NCBI RefSeq assembly: GCF_011075055.1
Contig: NC_058152.1
Location: 558,001-622,000, forward strand
From: Mangifera indica
Lineage: Eukaryota; Streptophyta; Magnoliopsida; Sapindales; Anacardiaceae
DNA length: 64,000 nucleotides
Reading direction: 5' to 3'
Shown here: in pieces, positions 37,345-49,300 of the stretch
How the letters are laid out: each line of letters starts with the position of its first letter
How positions within the stretch are numbered: position 1 is the stretch's first letter
Translations under genes and position numbers: made by a program
Notes under the pieces: generated by a model
What the model was told of the DNA's origin: nothing
The model's database searches: none
The model's input: the letters and a program-made list of their open reading frames with translations, nothing else

Positions 37345-37437
37345 GCTGAACTGGCAAGTAGTTACACTGTTTACAGCCCTCTAATCAATAGCTGAACTGG
37401 CAAGTAGTTACGCTCGTTTACAGCCCTCTAATCAACA
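37345..37437. repeat. 46-bp tandem duplication
   Basis: Two nearly identical copies of a segment starting 'gctgaactggcaagtagtta' and ending 'agccctctaatcaa' lie head to tail (37345-37390 and 37391-37437). They differ only near 'cactg/cgctcg' and at the last bases, so the duplication is recent relative to the other repeats here. Confidence 0.9.
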
Positions 37438-37706
37438 GGAAACCAATATTTGCCAGCAGCCTACACCAAATACATGTAAAACCTACTAAACTATTGAACT
37501 CACACAACAATTCTCATTCTAATGGCACACTTTGATTCATACTTCCTGGATTCAGTTTTCCAACATAAAAAAGAAGACCAGCAGCTCATAACAAGTCAAT
37601 GACCTCTTCATAATTTTACATTTTCAAGTATGGATGCAAGACAAACCTTCTGATGCAATTTTCATGCCATGCCAACAAGCACAAGTACAAGACAAACCCA
37701 ACCAGA

Positions 37707-39054
37707 TTAAATGTTTGAGGCACTCAATGCCATTACTTTGCATTGCTCATTCATGGCCGAAAGTTGAGCTTCCTTCATGTCAAGAAGGTCAGTTAACCTC
37801 AGATTTTCTTCCATAAGTTTCTGCACTTCAGCCTCCTTTTGCATCTTCTCACCCTCCAATTGTGTTGTCTTAGCAACTAGCCTGCTTCACAACAGAATAA
37901 CATTGTAAACTCTCTGAAAAATTCCCAACCAAAAAAGCAGTATGCTGCTTATTAGAGTTGTACACAAATAAGAGTTGAACATAGACACTGCCATTATAAA
38001 AATGTCAACCACTTTTCTTATATAAAGCTTTTCCATTTTATTTGGTTTGGGGTGGGGGGAGAAAACTTCCTAAGGAACCAGCTCATACTAAATTTTTAGG
38101 TCACATGAACATGAACAATTTGGCCATGCTTCAACAAAGCAAATACTCAACAACAAAGAAAAAGTAAAGCCAAAGCATTTAAAAGCACACCGACCGTTCA
38201 AAAAGCCTCTCAATAGTTTGAAATTGCTTCTCTGATGAAATAAGTGTTTCCCTCACGCTGATAAGAGTACTAACAAAAGATTTCAGAGACTCGAATTCCC
38301 GTTTCACACGACATAACTCCTGTTCATTTTCTGCAGCTCGCTGCCTCTGTCTTGATGTCTCTTCAACCAGGTCCTCAACTCTCTGCCGCATTTCATTCAG
38401 AACACCATTTGTAACTAGAGCAAAACGCTCCATTTCCTCCAACTTTAAAGACATGTTCTCAATTTGGTTAGCCTTCTTCCTAACTTCTTCCTGACCTAAA
38501 CTTACCTTCTCTTTTTCAATAGCAGTTTCAGATTCTGCCATTATAACCCTCTTAACAAGAGCTTCCATAACATCTGTGACCATCTGAACAGACTTAAGTA
38601 ATTCAACAGTATAAGCTCCATCCTGTTCATCAATAGACCCTTGCTGTTTAGTAATTCCAATCCATGTCTCTTCATCAGGACCATCAAATAAAGAAAGATC
38701 AACGTTCCTAGACCAACTGGATAAAGGAGTACCATTTTTATCAAGAAGACCAACACCTTCCAATTGTTTGATGCCACATGATGTATGTGCTAAATCCGGG
38801 ATAGCCATGATTCTTGCTTTTGATTTCAAGAAAGCCAATAGCTTTGCAGTAGTTTTTACCCGTCGCCAAAGAACTTCTAATTCCTTCTCTGTATCTCCAT
38901 CAGAACCCTCCATACATTCCTTTAACTTTATAAGGTTCCTCTTGAACATCTCATCTGTTGATGGTTTTCGTTCTGTCTCCTGGTTTTGCATTTCATCAGC
39001 TCCCGTAAGCAGAGACCTCAGATTTGAGAAGTGCACATCTTCCTCAGATGCCAT
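37707..39054 (-). CDS. Coiled-coil protein, not recognised
   Basis: Two coding exons (39054-38195 and 37881-37707) join in phase 2 to give 344 residues. Residues about 1-130 are mixed and acidic (MASEEDVHFSNLRSLL, KLKECMEGSDGDTEKELEVLWRRV). Residues about 185-335 are Glu/Lys/Gln-rich with heptad spacing and almost no Pro or Gly (KVSLGQEEVRKKANQIENM, RQRVEDLVEETSRQRQRAA, LVAKTTQLEGEKMQKEAEV), predicting a long coiled coil. There is no signal peptide, membrane segment or catalytic motif. Plant databases often label such proteins myosin- or TPR-like purely on coiled-coil grounds; I do not recognise a specific family. An intron just before the ATG (39058-39995) is supported by good sites on both ends. 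Confidence 0.85.
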
Positions 39055-39057
39055 TCA

Positions 39058-39995
39058 CTATAGTCCACAAAATTTTAGCAATCAAGACTCAAGCATCAAA
39101 AAGATACAAACAGGATAAATAATCTTTTCAAAAGAGTAACAACACAATATACATAGTAGTTATCAGATGACACTCTTTACAATTATTAACAGACTGCAAA
39201 CCATTCACTTTCCTATGCACAAGATGTTTACAACCCCAATGTGTAAAATGAGAAAATCAAAATATGGGATTCTACCTAAATATGAATTTTAATGATGAAA
39301 TAACTCGCACATTTTTGTCTTTGTATGCTTTGCAATTTACTTCCAAATCCTCAATGTGAAAAAATTGAAGAATCTGAATGAACTTGCAGTTTCTAGACTT
39401 TGACGATTGTATTATCTATGATAAGTTAAAGACTCAGATTACACTATATCACTTGCATATATAGAACAAAACTATGTCCAAAGTACATAAATCCTCCAAA
39501 TTCAGATCAATATGGGGGAAGCCGATACTCAAATCAGCTCATAATAATGGATCAGATAACACAAAGACAACCTTTCGCTACTAAGGACCCAAAAAGCTTC
39601 CTACCAATTACTGTAACTTTTCCTAAGAGGTCATGAAACACAAACCCTGCTACAAAATACAATACCCAATTTCCAAGTATCACCAGCAAGAACAAACAGA
39701 AAAAACAAAAGATTGACCGTTTAGAAGATCACACAAGACCCTTTGAAACCCGAATTAACAATCTGAATCAACAAAGCCCTAATTTTGATTGAAACCCACT
39801 ACTAATAAAGTAGATACCAACATTATAATCTTAAAATAAACCCTATGATTTAAAGGCAAAGGCTGAAAATTCGCAAAAAATAGAAAAAAGAAAATAGTAG
39901 ACGTAAATGCTTCAAATGAGAACAAAATTCATGAAATATAGAGACAAATCAGAAAGAATTATATAGGAAGAATGATGATGATCGCTAGAAGGCAC
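39058..39995 (-). other. 5'-UTR intron of the coiled-coil gene
   Basis: On the minus strand a donor 'GCAAG|GTGCCT' at 39995 and an acceptor 'TATAG|TGAATG' at 39058 remove 938 bases and place the ATG three bases into exon 2. The removed segment is T-rich on the minus strand. A TATA box lies just upstream of the 5' exon. The call is from sequence only. Confidence 0.65.
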
Positions 39996-40107
39996 CTTGC
40001 AAATTCAGGAAAGCAGAAGAATTGGATGGGCTTGACTGCAGCAGATTATACGAGCGCGTCTGAAAATGAAAAAGTGAAGGAACGTTGAAGATGGCAGCTG
40101 GTGTTTC

Positions 40108-40115
40108 CTTTTATA
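40108..40115 (-). promoter_or_regulatory. Candidate TATA box of the coiled-coil gene
   Basis: The minus strand reads TATAAAAG about 110 bases upstream of the 5'-UTR donor, consistent with a short non-coding first exon. Confidence 0.55.
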
Positions 40116-40895
40116 AGATGCTTTCCTTCTTTATTTTAGTTAATAAAATTACCAAATTATCAAATACCAACTTTTTTTTCTTTTTTAAATTAATCTAATT
40201 ACCGAATTTTTATATTTGAGTAGTATTATACCTACTAATTATGAGTATAAATATACGCATAAATAATTATATATTATTATATAATTAAATATTATTTTAT
40301 TTTTAATTTAAAATTATTTAATTATATAATAATATATAATTATTTATCCATAAATTTGTATTTATAATTTATGTACATAATTTTATTATTTATATTTTTA
40401 ATTAAAAAATCAAATTTTTATTATTGCATATTAAAGATACTAATAGAACATAATTAGTGTTATTATTTTAATTTATTTTTAAAATAAAATGATTAATTTG
40501 ATATTTTGAAAAAAAAATTACTATTTTAAAAAAATTTGCAAATTTACTTCTTTAATAAAAATTTAAAATTTTATTACTCATATTATTTTATTTTAATTTA
40601 TTAAAAATAAAAAATCAATTTAATTATGTTAATACTAGACTAAGTTTGATAACATATTAACAATTTAAATATTAATAATTATCGTACCTCAATTATAATG
40701 TAATATATTATTATTATTATTATTATTAATTAAAATTATATATTAATTTATGCCAATAAATCTTTATTTAAATAATATATTATTATTAAATTAAATATAC
40801 TTTTAAATAATCAAAACTAAAAACAGATAAATTAAAACACTTTATAAGAATAAGTCATTAAGTAAAACTTTAGGGGGTTCCTGTAATTTCCTGGA
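40116..40895. other. AT-rich spacer with palindromic MITE
   Basis: This separates the divergent coiled-coil and plastid-protein genes. About 40218-40385 is palindromic: 'gagtataaatatacgcataa' pairs with 'taaatttgtatttataattt', and 'tatattattatataattaaa' pairs with its near complement downstream. An (ATT)n run lies at about 40711-40730. No coding sequence is seen. Confidence 0.6.
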
Positions 40896-40902
40896 TATAT
40901 AA
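40896..40902 (+). promoter_or_regulatory. Candidate TATA box of the plastid-protein gene
   Basis: TATATAA about 57 bases upstream of the ATG at 40959. If used, transcription would begin near 40925-40930, which would exclude the small upstream ATG at 40916. Confidence 0.5.
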
Positions 40903-40958
40903 CCAAGATCCTACCATGGATAAGCACAAGGACAGCCAACCATTCGGTGGTTGAAGCC

Positions 40959-41525
40959 ATGAACACCACCACCATCCTCCACAGTCCGTCGTCAAAACCA
41001 CCATCATCATGGGTCCCCATCTCCTCAAGACCTTCAAACACCACAAGACTGGCTCAAAAACTCCGAAAAAACGGTTTCTGTGGACGATCTATCAGAATCA
41101 TCCCCATTAGCTGCGCCAGTGGCAGTACAAGTAACACTGATGGCAGCAGCGATGCTCCACAGCCAGTTCCTCCAGCAATAAAACCACCACCAGACGCCGT
41201 GGGGATACGGTTTCGCAGACGCTCAAGAAGACAGAAACAGAAAATGGAAGATGGCGTAACGGATAAACAACGTCCCTTAAAGATGCAAGCTCCGGCTAGT
41301 ACGACGTCGGTTAAGAAGTGGGATGACATGAACCTCAGTGAGAAGGCAATGGAACTCTACATGGGAGAGAAGGGTATGCTTTTCTGGCTCAACAAGTTTG
41401 CTTACGCCTCCATTTTTATCATGATTGGAGCTTGGATACTTTTCCGGTTTGTCGGGCCGGCGATTAATCTTTACCAGTTGGATTCTTCTCCTCTCTCCCC
41501 TTCCTCCGTGTTCAAGGGGTCCTGA
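40959..41525 (+). CDS. Small plastid-targeted single-span membrane protein
   Basis: A single exon encodes 188 residues. The first 55 residues are rich in Ser, Thr and Pro with few acidic residues and Arg/Lys (SSKPPSSWVPISSRPSNTTRLAQKLRKN), followed by IPISCASG, a likely transit peptide and cleavage region. Residues about 60-125 are low-complexity and basic (RFRRRSRRQKQK). The conserved-looking part is C-terminal: KKWDDMNLSEKAMELYMGEKGMLFWLNKFAYASIF, one hydrophobic span (about 147-168), then PAINLYQLDSSPLSPSSVF. I believe similar proteins occur across land plants, but I do not know a function or name. The start is the first ATG; a GTG four codons earlier is not a credible start. Confidence 0.85.
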   Translation: MNTTTILHSPSSKPPSSWVPISSRPSNTTRLAQKLRKNGFCGRSIRIIPISCASGSTSNTDGSSDAPQPVPPAIKPPPDAVGIRFRRRSRRQKQKMEDGVTDKQRPLKMQAPASTTSVKKWDDMNLSEKAMELYMGEKGMLFWLNKFAYASIFIMIGAWILFRFVGPAINLYQLDSSPLSPSSVFKGS

Positions 41526-42862
41526 TATTCATCAGCTCCCCACTGTTCAATAAATACCAGCTGCAAATTCAACTATACAATATTTTTTGCACCTTTTTAT
41601 TTTGGCTTTTTTTTTTTTTCAATCTTCCAGACTTTGCTGCCTAGTGTGCATGCCGAAAGATACCGGATTCATCTTAGGAAGAATAATAAAATTAGGGTGG
41701 ATCTTTTCAAAATTGACTTAGATTGGATTCAAAACATAGCTCTAATAAGTTGATTTTGAATTGAAATTTGGTTTAAGATTATATTATTTGTCTATTTATT
41801 GATACAATTTATCTCATTAATAATACTATTTATAATTAGTAATTCTTTACCATATATTAGTTTGAATAAACTCAAATTCAAATTTAAACAAGTATTACTC
41901 CTATGGTTTCAGCTTGAACCAGTTGATAGCTAGGTTTAGGTGAAATCCACCCCTAAGATATAAAATATTTGATTATGAAACCTTTTTGCCACTGATTGGC
42001 AACACAATACAATGCTCAGAAATCATCTAGCAGAGGTGGCTCGACGTCGAGGCTGACATCTTGCTGCCGCACAACTGTTTGGCCTTGACCAGATCCAGAG
42101 CAACCCTCCTCCACTGTCGACAACCAGGAGCTTCGTTCCTGGCAGTGTTGTCTTTACTTGTAATAGTAGAGCGATAATGTTTGTCACATCGCCTTCACAA
42201 GCAACAGTGGAGAGACTCTTGACTGAACTAGGTCTCGTTGATTCTATCCACTATAAATTGTCAGGGCCTTGCCACCATGTAAGATCGAGATTGTGTTTCC
42301 GTGGCAACACTGGATCAACCGAGTTAAGTGCCTAGTTCTCGCAAATATGTGAGATCAACAGGTGAAGATGACTACTGGGGTTTCTACCATGCCACTTAAT
42401 GGCAGGTGAAGATAAAGATGATGCATTTAAAATGAGTACTTAATTAGGTTCTACTGAATATGTATCACCGTATAATTGAATGATTTAAAAAATAATAATA
42501 ATAATACTCAATAAATGATGAAACATTATTATTGATAACTCATTATAAGTACACATTGCATTATTTTTTTTTTAGCCTAAAACCAACTGCAGACCCAACA
42601 TAAATGATTATCAAGCATATAACAGTAAGTTGTGTAATGATCAGATAATAGAATGTAATCTGAATACATGCCGTAGCAATACACCAGCACAAGCAGTGTA
42701 CTGAAGGAATAAACACTCAACCATGCACCCATTTTCTTGTACACACCTGATTTGCACTTGAAATAAACCTTCCAAGCAAACTGAAAGAAGCCAAATATCT
42801 GCAACCGACATTCAGCTATACAGAGCTAGACCAACACATAATTGGATGATAATATCAATGAA
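41526..42862. other. Intergenic region between convergent genes
   Basis: This holds a family inverted-repeat element (41692-41956). Next is an unusually GC-balanced block with no long frame (about 42000-42370), then a palindromic AT-rich block (about 42420-42555). The segment 42577-42793 may be an alternative last exon of the ALKBH9-type gene (see findings). Confidence 0.55.
41692..41956. mobile_element. TTAGGGTGGAT-ended MITE
   Basis: The ends 'ttagggtggatctttt' and 'gtgaaatccacccctaa' form a clear inverted repeat, 265 bp apart. The interior is AT-rich with 'gattggattcaaaa', 'aataaactcaaattcaaat' and 'tagctctaataagtt' motifs and no coding frame. It is the cleanest copy of the GGGTGGAT family in the window. 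Confidence 0.8.
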
Positions 42863-45800
42863 TCAACTGCCAAAGCTTGGCCTCACCCTCTGTTTACTTG
42901 CAGGCCCTCTTCGAGAACGACTCAAGTATTGAGGTTCTGCATGGACATGACTTCGCTCAATATGTTCCCTTCCCTTCTCAGTACACTCTCTTCTTGGCTG
43001 CCTTTTTGAATGAGAATCAGATGTAGGGCAATTTAAACTTACAGCTTTCTCCATGTCATAAGACAATGGTTCAATTCCCTGCAAATCGGGTTCCGGTGCA
43101 AACCCAATAGGTCGCTTTGATTCATCCATTCTTCTGAATGTAATTGATATCCTAAGACAATCACAAGGTGCACTAGTTATGGAGGTATTTATCATCATTC
43201 TTTAGAATCTTCCTTTTAGTTAAAAAAGAAAATAAGAAGAAAGAAATCACAGTAACCAGCTGTTTTTCAGACAATCTTGTAGAATATACAGAAAACATTA
43301 TCCAACTTTACAATAGACAGAAAATTTAAAAAAAAAAAAACTAAATTGTTTCATTATCAAAGAACATTTTCAACTTCTTGTTCACTTGTACTATATTCAT
43401 AGTTCAAATATGAGATTATTGGAAAATCAACCACAAAAAAGGTGTAAGAATTAACTTCATTAATGAAGCATATTTTTCCCCTTTCATGACAAATAACCTG
43501 CCACTTCAGCAGCTTGTTGATGGGTGGTAAACCTCCCAAGTGTAATTTAGGCCCCCAAGCTATGTAACTTCCTAATCACCCATTCAAAGGTCTGACGTAG
43601 AACAGAATGTAGAACAAATGTAATTTGTTGAAAAGGAAAACAAATGTTCACACAATCCTTCCACCAAAGGTTTTTTTTTTTTTTTTGTTGCAACTCTTAT
43701 CTCAGATACTGATTAGCATTATCAAATCTTAAAAATACAACATCCAATTTATCGCTCTCAGTTTCAAAATCAAATTTTTAAGACCATGCAAAATAAGACT
43801 TAGCGGCCCTAAAACTAAAAGAAACAGTGACAAAAAACATTCACAAATTGTTGTTAAAAGGTTGCGATGTCTACCTCTTTGTAGGAACTGAAGGCACACA
43901 ATGCTTAGCCACATCAGCTGCATTTCCATTTAAGACAAGAACAGATCTGAAAGAAAATAATACTCACTGTATGAATCTAATTCAATCATCCAGAAGAACC
44001 AAAACAAAAACAGTCATGGAAGGAAGGATTTTGTACTTACCCCACAGGCAAGGGGATTGCAATTGAACCGGTAAATTCACCAGCACCCACAACCTTTAAG
44101 TTTGATCCAAAAACAATATTACACTCACTAAGAAATGATACTGTACAAAAAGGTCGAACAAATTCATGGTTATCAATGTGAGGTGGTATGCAATCCCCTT
44201 CTTCATAAATGTTGACAATACAGCTATCAGGCACACAGGTAGGAGGAAGTATATGCCACCGGACCAGCCTTCTAATCATCACCTTAAATAGAGGAGGTAG
44301 AGGATCTACAATGGCATCTTGGAGAATGCCTGGTGGATTACCATTCTTATCCTGCAACAATGATATGAAAATCATTTACTGTACAACAAGAAGTTTTGAT
44401 TATATTGGAACCACACCATTATTAACAAAACATATTATGACGACAACTGGTTTGCCCCTGTTTTCTGTTAATACCTAGAAAACAATCCTTACATGTTCAC
44501 TGGGATCAAAACTGGCAGCTACTTCCATACCTACGACCTTGGTAACAAGGAAACTAGAAATATATAATATCCTGTGTAGGACACCTCAAGGAAATTCAAC
44601 CACTTAAACCTCTTGGTTCAAATCAAAGGCTTTTACCGTTAATCTCAACCCTTGGGTTTAGAAAGATAGATTGATTAATACTTTTCATTCAACGATAAAA
44701 AGAAAACTTACTTTCGCATAATTATAGCAGCAACCAAATTGAATAGTGACACGACCTTTGCCCTTCATCCACTTTTGGGGTGCTGAGTATGTTAGCTCTG
44801 CAAATATCCCAGATATATGTTAATTACTGTCCATCAGCAATGTTCATCTGCCAATGACTAAATAAATATATGTTTAAGACATTAAAGCTTAAAGCAAAAG
44901 AATGTTCTAAAATTTAGAATATAGAGTTGTAAGATTCTTTCAGTAATATAAATCTAAAATTAAAATTAAAATTGTTCCAATGGGATTAGTATAGGTCTCA
45001 CTCACACAACCTAGAACAGCAGAGCTAGATAGAAATACAAGCACAATAATCAGTCAATAAACTAAATCTAACACTGGCAAATAATTAGAATTGTGATGAA
45101 ATTGAAAGCAACCTAAGTGGGGTAATTGAAGCAATAAGTTAAATCTGGCACTTTGCTGCACCAGGCGTGAACAAAGGTTGCAATTTTTTGCGAATATTTA
45201 TCTAAAGTTACTGCCAAACAAACATTAGGTTCTCATACCAACCACATGTATCATGTGTGCATACAAGGAATAGTGCAATGTGACAATAGTGATGTAAAAC
45301 ATGATACATCAGACAAATTAGCACAAACCTCAGAATTTTCCACAGAAAGTAAAAACCTACGTACAAAAATAATTAAAAAATTACATCAAATTGAAAATCA
45401 AGAAAGGCACATACAAAGTAAACTAGAAAACAAAACTAACCTTTTAGTTCTCCCTTTTTCCCCTTCTCCTTAAGTACATAAATATAGTCAACAATCCTCT
45501 TCTGCTCAGCAGAACTAAACACACCCTCATGGAGCTCAAGTCCCTTCAAAATATTATATATTTTCCCTTTAATCTTCTCCAAACAAATGAAATCCTTCTC
45601 CCTCTTTACATTCATAAACCGAATGTACTCTCTCTGTTCCCTGGACAACTGGGGCTTCACAAGAACCTCTGAACTCCTCAATTCCCCAGATGAAACATTA
45701 ATATCAACCACTGGCTCATCCAATTCATGTTGTTCTTCTGAATCTTCTCCTTCCTCAAGCTCGTCTTCTTGAGCCATGTCAGCCCAGGATATCCGTGGAG

Positions 45801-46364
45801 TTGGCAAACCAGAAGTTAATCCACCAGTTGTTGAAGCTTCTGGCTTATTCTCAGAACAACCATTTGCCCCATCTCCACAACTGGCCAGTGAACTAATTTC
45901 TGCAGCATCTTTCCAACTTCCAAGAGAATTTGTGTCGCAAGTATCATTTATAATTTCTGAACAAGCTTCATTATCGTCCAAATTTAAGCATTCCGATTTG
46001 CCATTGTCAATATCTATACACAAATTAACATAAAAAAAATTGTGATACAAATTCCGAAACCCTAAGAAGAATATATTTTAGTAATTTTATTCCACATACA
46101 CAGAAGTATGCTACCAAGAAGGCAACGGCAACAGTAATGCCAACTACACCACTAAAACTTTCTAAAAAAGTAAACAGGAAGTCAAATACCTGAGTCGAGC
46201 GAACGGATACGATCGGCGAGGGTTTCGGTGCAGTGCTGGCAAAGATCTCTGCAGAGGTAAGGTTGCCACGTGGCGAGAAATTCGGAGGCAATCCTGAGTT
46301 CAGATGGCTGATATTGTAGAAGAAACGGATCGACCGTTCTAACTTGGTTGCGATCATTCTCCAT
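42863..46364 (-). CDS. ALKBH9-type RNA demethylase (2-oxoglutarate/Fe(II) dioxygenase)
   Basis: Six exons join in frame: 46364-46190, 46013-45441, 44797-44712, 44351-44041, 43946-43875 and 43151-42863, giving 501 residues. Family members (Arabidopsis ALKBH9B/10B) remove N6-methyl from adenosine in RNA using Fe(II) and 2-oxoglutarate. The catalytic set is present: HxD at H336/D338 (PHIDNHEF), the distal His at H397 (VAKHCVP), and the 2-oxoglutarate-binding Arg at about R412 (SITFRRMDE). NIYEEGDCIPPHID is the family signature. The N-terminal half is acidic and disordered (EDELEEGEDSEEQHE); the Arg/Ser-rich C-terminus (YLSRSRRGPASKQR) probably helps bind RNA. The last exon is read to the TGA at 42863; an in-exon donor at 42886 allows another end. 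Which ALKBH9 or ALKBH10 orthologue this is remains uncertain. Confidence 0.92.
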
Positions 46365-49300
46365 GGCTGAGGCGAGTTTAGACTCGACGAAATCGTTTGA
46401 AAGCCAGGATATCGTCGTGGCTGTATGAGTATCAGGCTGTTAAGGTATGATGGGTAGAATTGTCTTTTTAAATTTAAGCTTAAATGCTATCCCGAAAAAG
46501 CCAAAAAACTCGATTAATAAGGGAACTATCGATCTTGTTCTCGGTTAAGGAAAACGGAATGTTCGTTAAAGTCGTGACTGTTTGTTCGGTACAAGTTGAA
46601 GTCAATGAGCAAACATGCTTCATCCCCAAAATGGCGATCGCTCCGTAAGGTTTTAAGTTATTCGAACAAAAATAAATTTATTTTCATATCTATTCAAAGA
46701 TTTAGAAAGGAAATGCTCATGTTATTGAATATCAAAAAAAAATTTGATTGTTAAAAATTAATCAAAAATCTATTTTTTTATAAAAGTACAATTTTATAAT
46801 TTAAAAAATGACGTTATTTTTTGTACAGTTAACTTACAAAGGGATATTCTCCCTTGGCAAATTTTATATTTTTGTTAGGTAAAATCCAATTTAATTATTA
46901 TAAAAATGGAATCATAGTTGTTAAAAATAACCGTAACATTATTCAAATTCACATAAACTTTTATATAAAATATACAATTACGTGTAAATAATAGCCAAAC
47001 TAAGGTTCAAAAGTTTTAATTTTGTTCCTATTGATGGTGACAGGTTACCATAAATTTATTAAATTACTTTTGTAATGTTTTGCTTGGAATCTTGGTTGCC
47101 CTCTTTTCAAATGGTTGGCCAAAAAACCATAATCCATTCCCATTTGTTGAAACGACAAAATCTCATTATTTAAATTAAAAAAAAAAATATTTTTATCTGT
47201 TATTCTCTCTCATTAATGAATTATATTGAGAAAAATATCAAAAAAATTATTTTGCTTATATTTTTTTATTTTTTATTTTCTTATTATTTTCTCTTTTATT
47301 TTTATATTTTTCCTTTTTTAAAAGATCAAAAGTGAATTGTAAATTTTAAAAATATTAGACATTTAAATAAAAATTTTAGAAATTTAAAAAAGAGTTAGTG
47401 GATCTTTTGAAATTTTGAAATTTTTAATATGTCTATCATTAACTTAAAAAATAACAATTATACCTCAAAAAATTTGACCAAAACATAATATTTTAAAGTT
47501 AATTTAGAGTTTTAATATTTTTTAAGTGTTTAAGTGATAATTTTAAATTGGTAAAAATATGTTGATAATTTGATATTTATATTAAATATTAATAATAATT
47601 TTAATAAAAAATAAAATAATTATTTAACAAAAAAACACCTAACAAATTGTGGAACAAAAATAGATAATACGTAGGAATGAGAGTTTTAAAAAATTAAATA
47701 GCGAGAAGTCAGTTCATCAAAATTTGGGTTCAATTGGGCCAAACGGTTTGAGTTTTTAATGTGTCGGCAAGGAGTGGCTCATGTTTGCGGCTTCGATTTT
47801 TGAATGATTTACATGTTCCCACGTAAGTAATAGTTTATAAAGCACTTTTTATTTCTTAAATGCATTAAAAAAGCTTTTTTTTATATCTAAACCTAGTTTT
47901 ATTAATTAAAAAATATATAATAAATAAGTAAAATTATCATTTAATCTTTAAAAAAATTTAAAAAACAAATAAAATATAAAAAAGACATGTTTTTCTGTTT
48001 TTCATATTCTTGCGTAACACATTTCTAATTTCGTCGTTTCTTGCCTCTTCTATGACAATAATCTAATACAATCTCGCAAAATCAATACATATTTGTTACC
48101 TAAATGTCGTTAAGCTAAAATTCAAATGAAACAATATTTGATTTGACTTAACTTAGCTACAACCCAAATTTATATTGGTATTTATATTAATTAATAGTTC
48201 TTATAATCTTAATTGTTACTCTTTTTACAATAATGAAGAGTCAAGATCTCTGTATGGTCATATGTGATATTCAAAATTAGAGATAAGTACGAATTAAATC
48301 GAGTCTAAATACTCTTAAGTTTAAGTTTGATTTAAATAAAAATTAGTCTAATTTAAGTTTGGTTCAAATTATTGACTCAAAATTGAGGGTAACTTGAGTT
48401 CGGTTTGAATAAAAAATGACTTAGTTTTGTTCAATTCAAATTCATAGTTCAAATTCATTAGTGAATTTATGGCTCAGATTTATATTTCTAGTTTGTGATT
48501 CATTGACAAAATGTTATTATTTTATCCAATAATGAGAAAAACAACGTCTTTATTAATGAGTCAGAAATTCAAATTATGAATCTAAATTATGAATTTAAAT
48601 TGAATTCAAGACAAACTGATCTAAACTCTCTCTAACATGAGTTCAACTAGAATTAAAAAATAAACTAACATTTTTAAATTAAATTTGATTAAAATTTAAA
48701 TTAAACGAATTCAAATTATATCTGATTAAATTGAATTAGTTTGATTCGAATTGAATCCTAAAATAAAGAATTAGACCAAGTCAAGGATATTATAAGTTTT
48801 GATATGATATATAGTTGAAAAGTTGGCCCGATGTCGGTGTCGAAAATAGACAACAAACATGAACCAGTGTTAATTCAACAATGGATGATATAAATAAAAT
48901 ATATAATAACATCATAGTCACAGTGACCCAAAATAATTAGACCAAGTCTTTGGTCCGACGCCTTGTAAAACTGAGTTGGATATACAGTAAAATATGGTAG
49001 ACCATTATGTAATTATAATTAATATTTATAGGAATATCACATTACAATTTTTACAAGGTTTTAAGCTTGGTGAATTATCTTTTCTACCCAAACTTTGGAG
49101 AAATCGCAAGTTCTCACCTCTTAAATTCCTAAACTATAAATTTTTACACAAAACCTAACTTTATTAACGGAAAAAACTTGACATGATATTGGACAATTAA
49201 ATTATCGTATTACTCCGACTAACCAAAATGTGATCTTGTTGGATATGACTAAATCAAGATCTTTATGGGGGTATTTTAATTGAATTACACCTAAAAAATG

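Larger units (their letters stand above)
35830..37706. other. Intergenic region
   Basis: The start holds the promoter and 5' UTR of the YAF9-like gene. About 36060-36700 contains 'aaacgattttcgttttcatt' type sequence in both orientations. A compound (TA)n(TG)n microsatellite lies at about 36722-36754. A 46-bp tandem duplication lies at 37345-37437. The last part is likely the 3' UTR of the coiled-coil gene. No gene is seen. Confidence 0.6.

Noticed and set aside
40947..40958. GTG start four codons before the plastid-protein ATG
   Set aside because: Nuclear plant genes rarely start at GTG and the ATG at 40959 gives a normal transit peptide.
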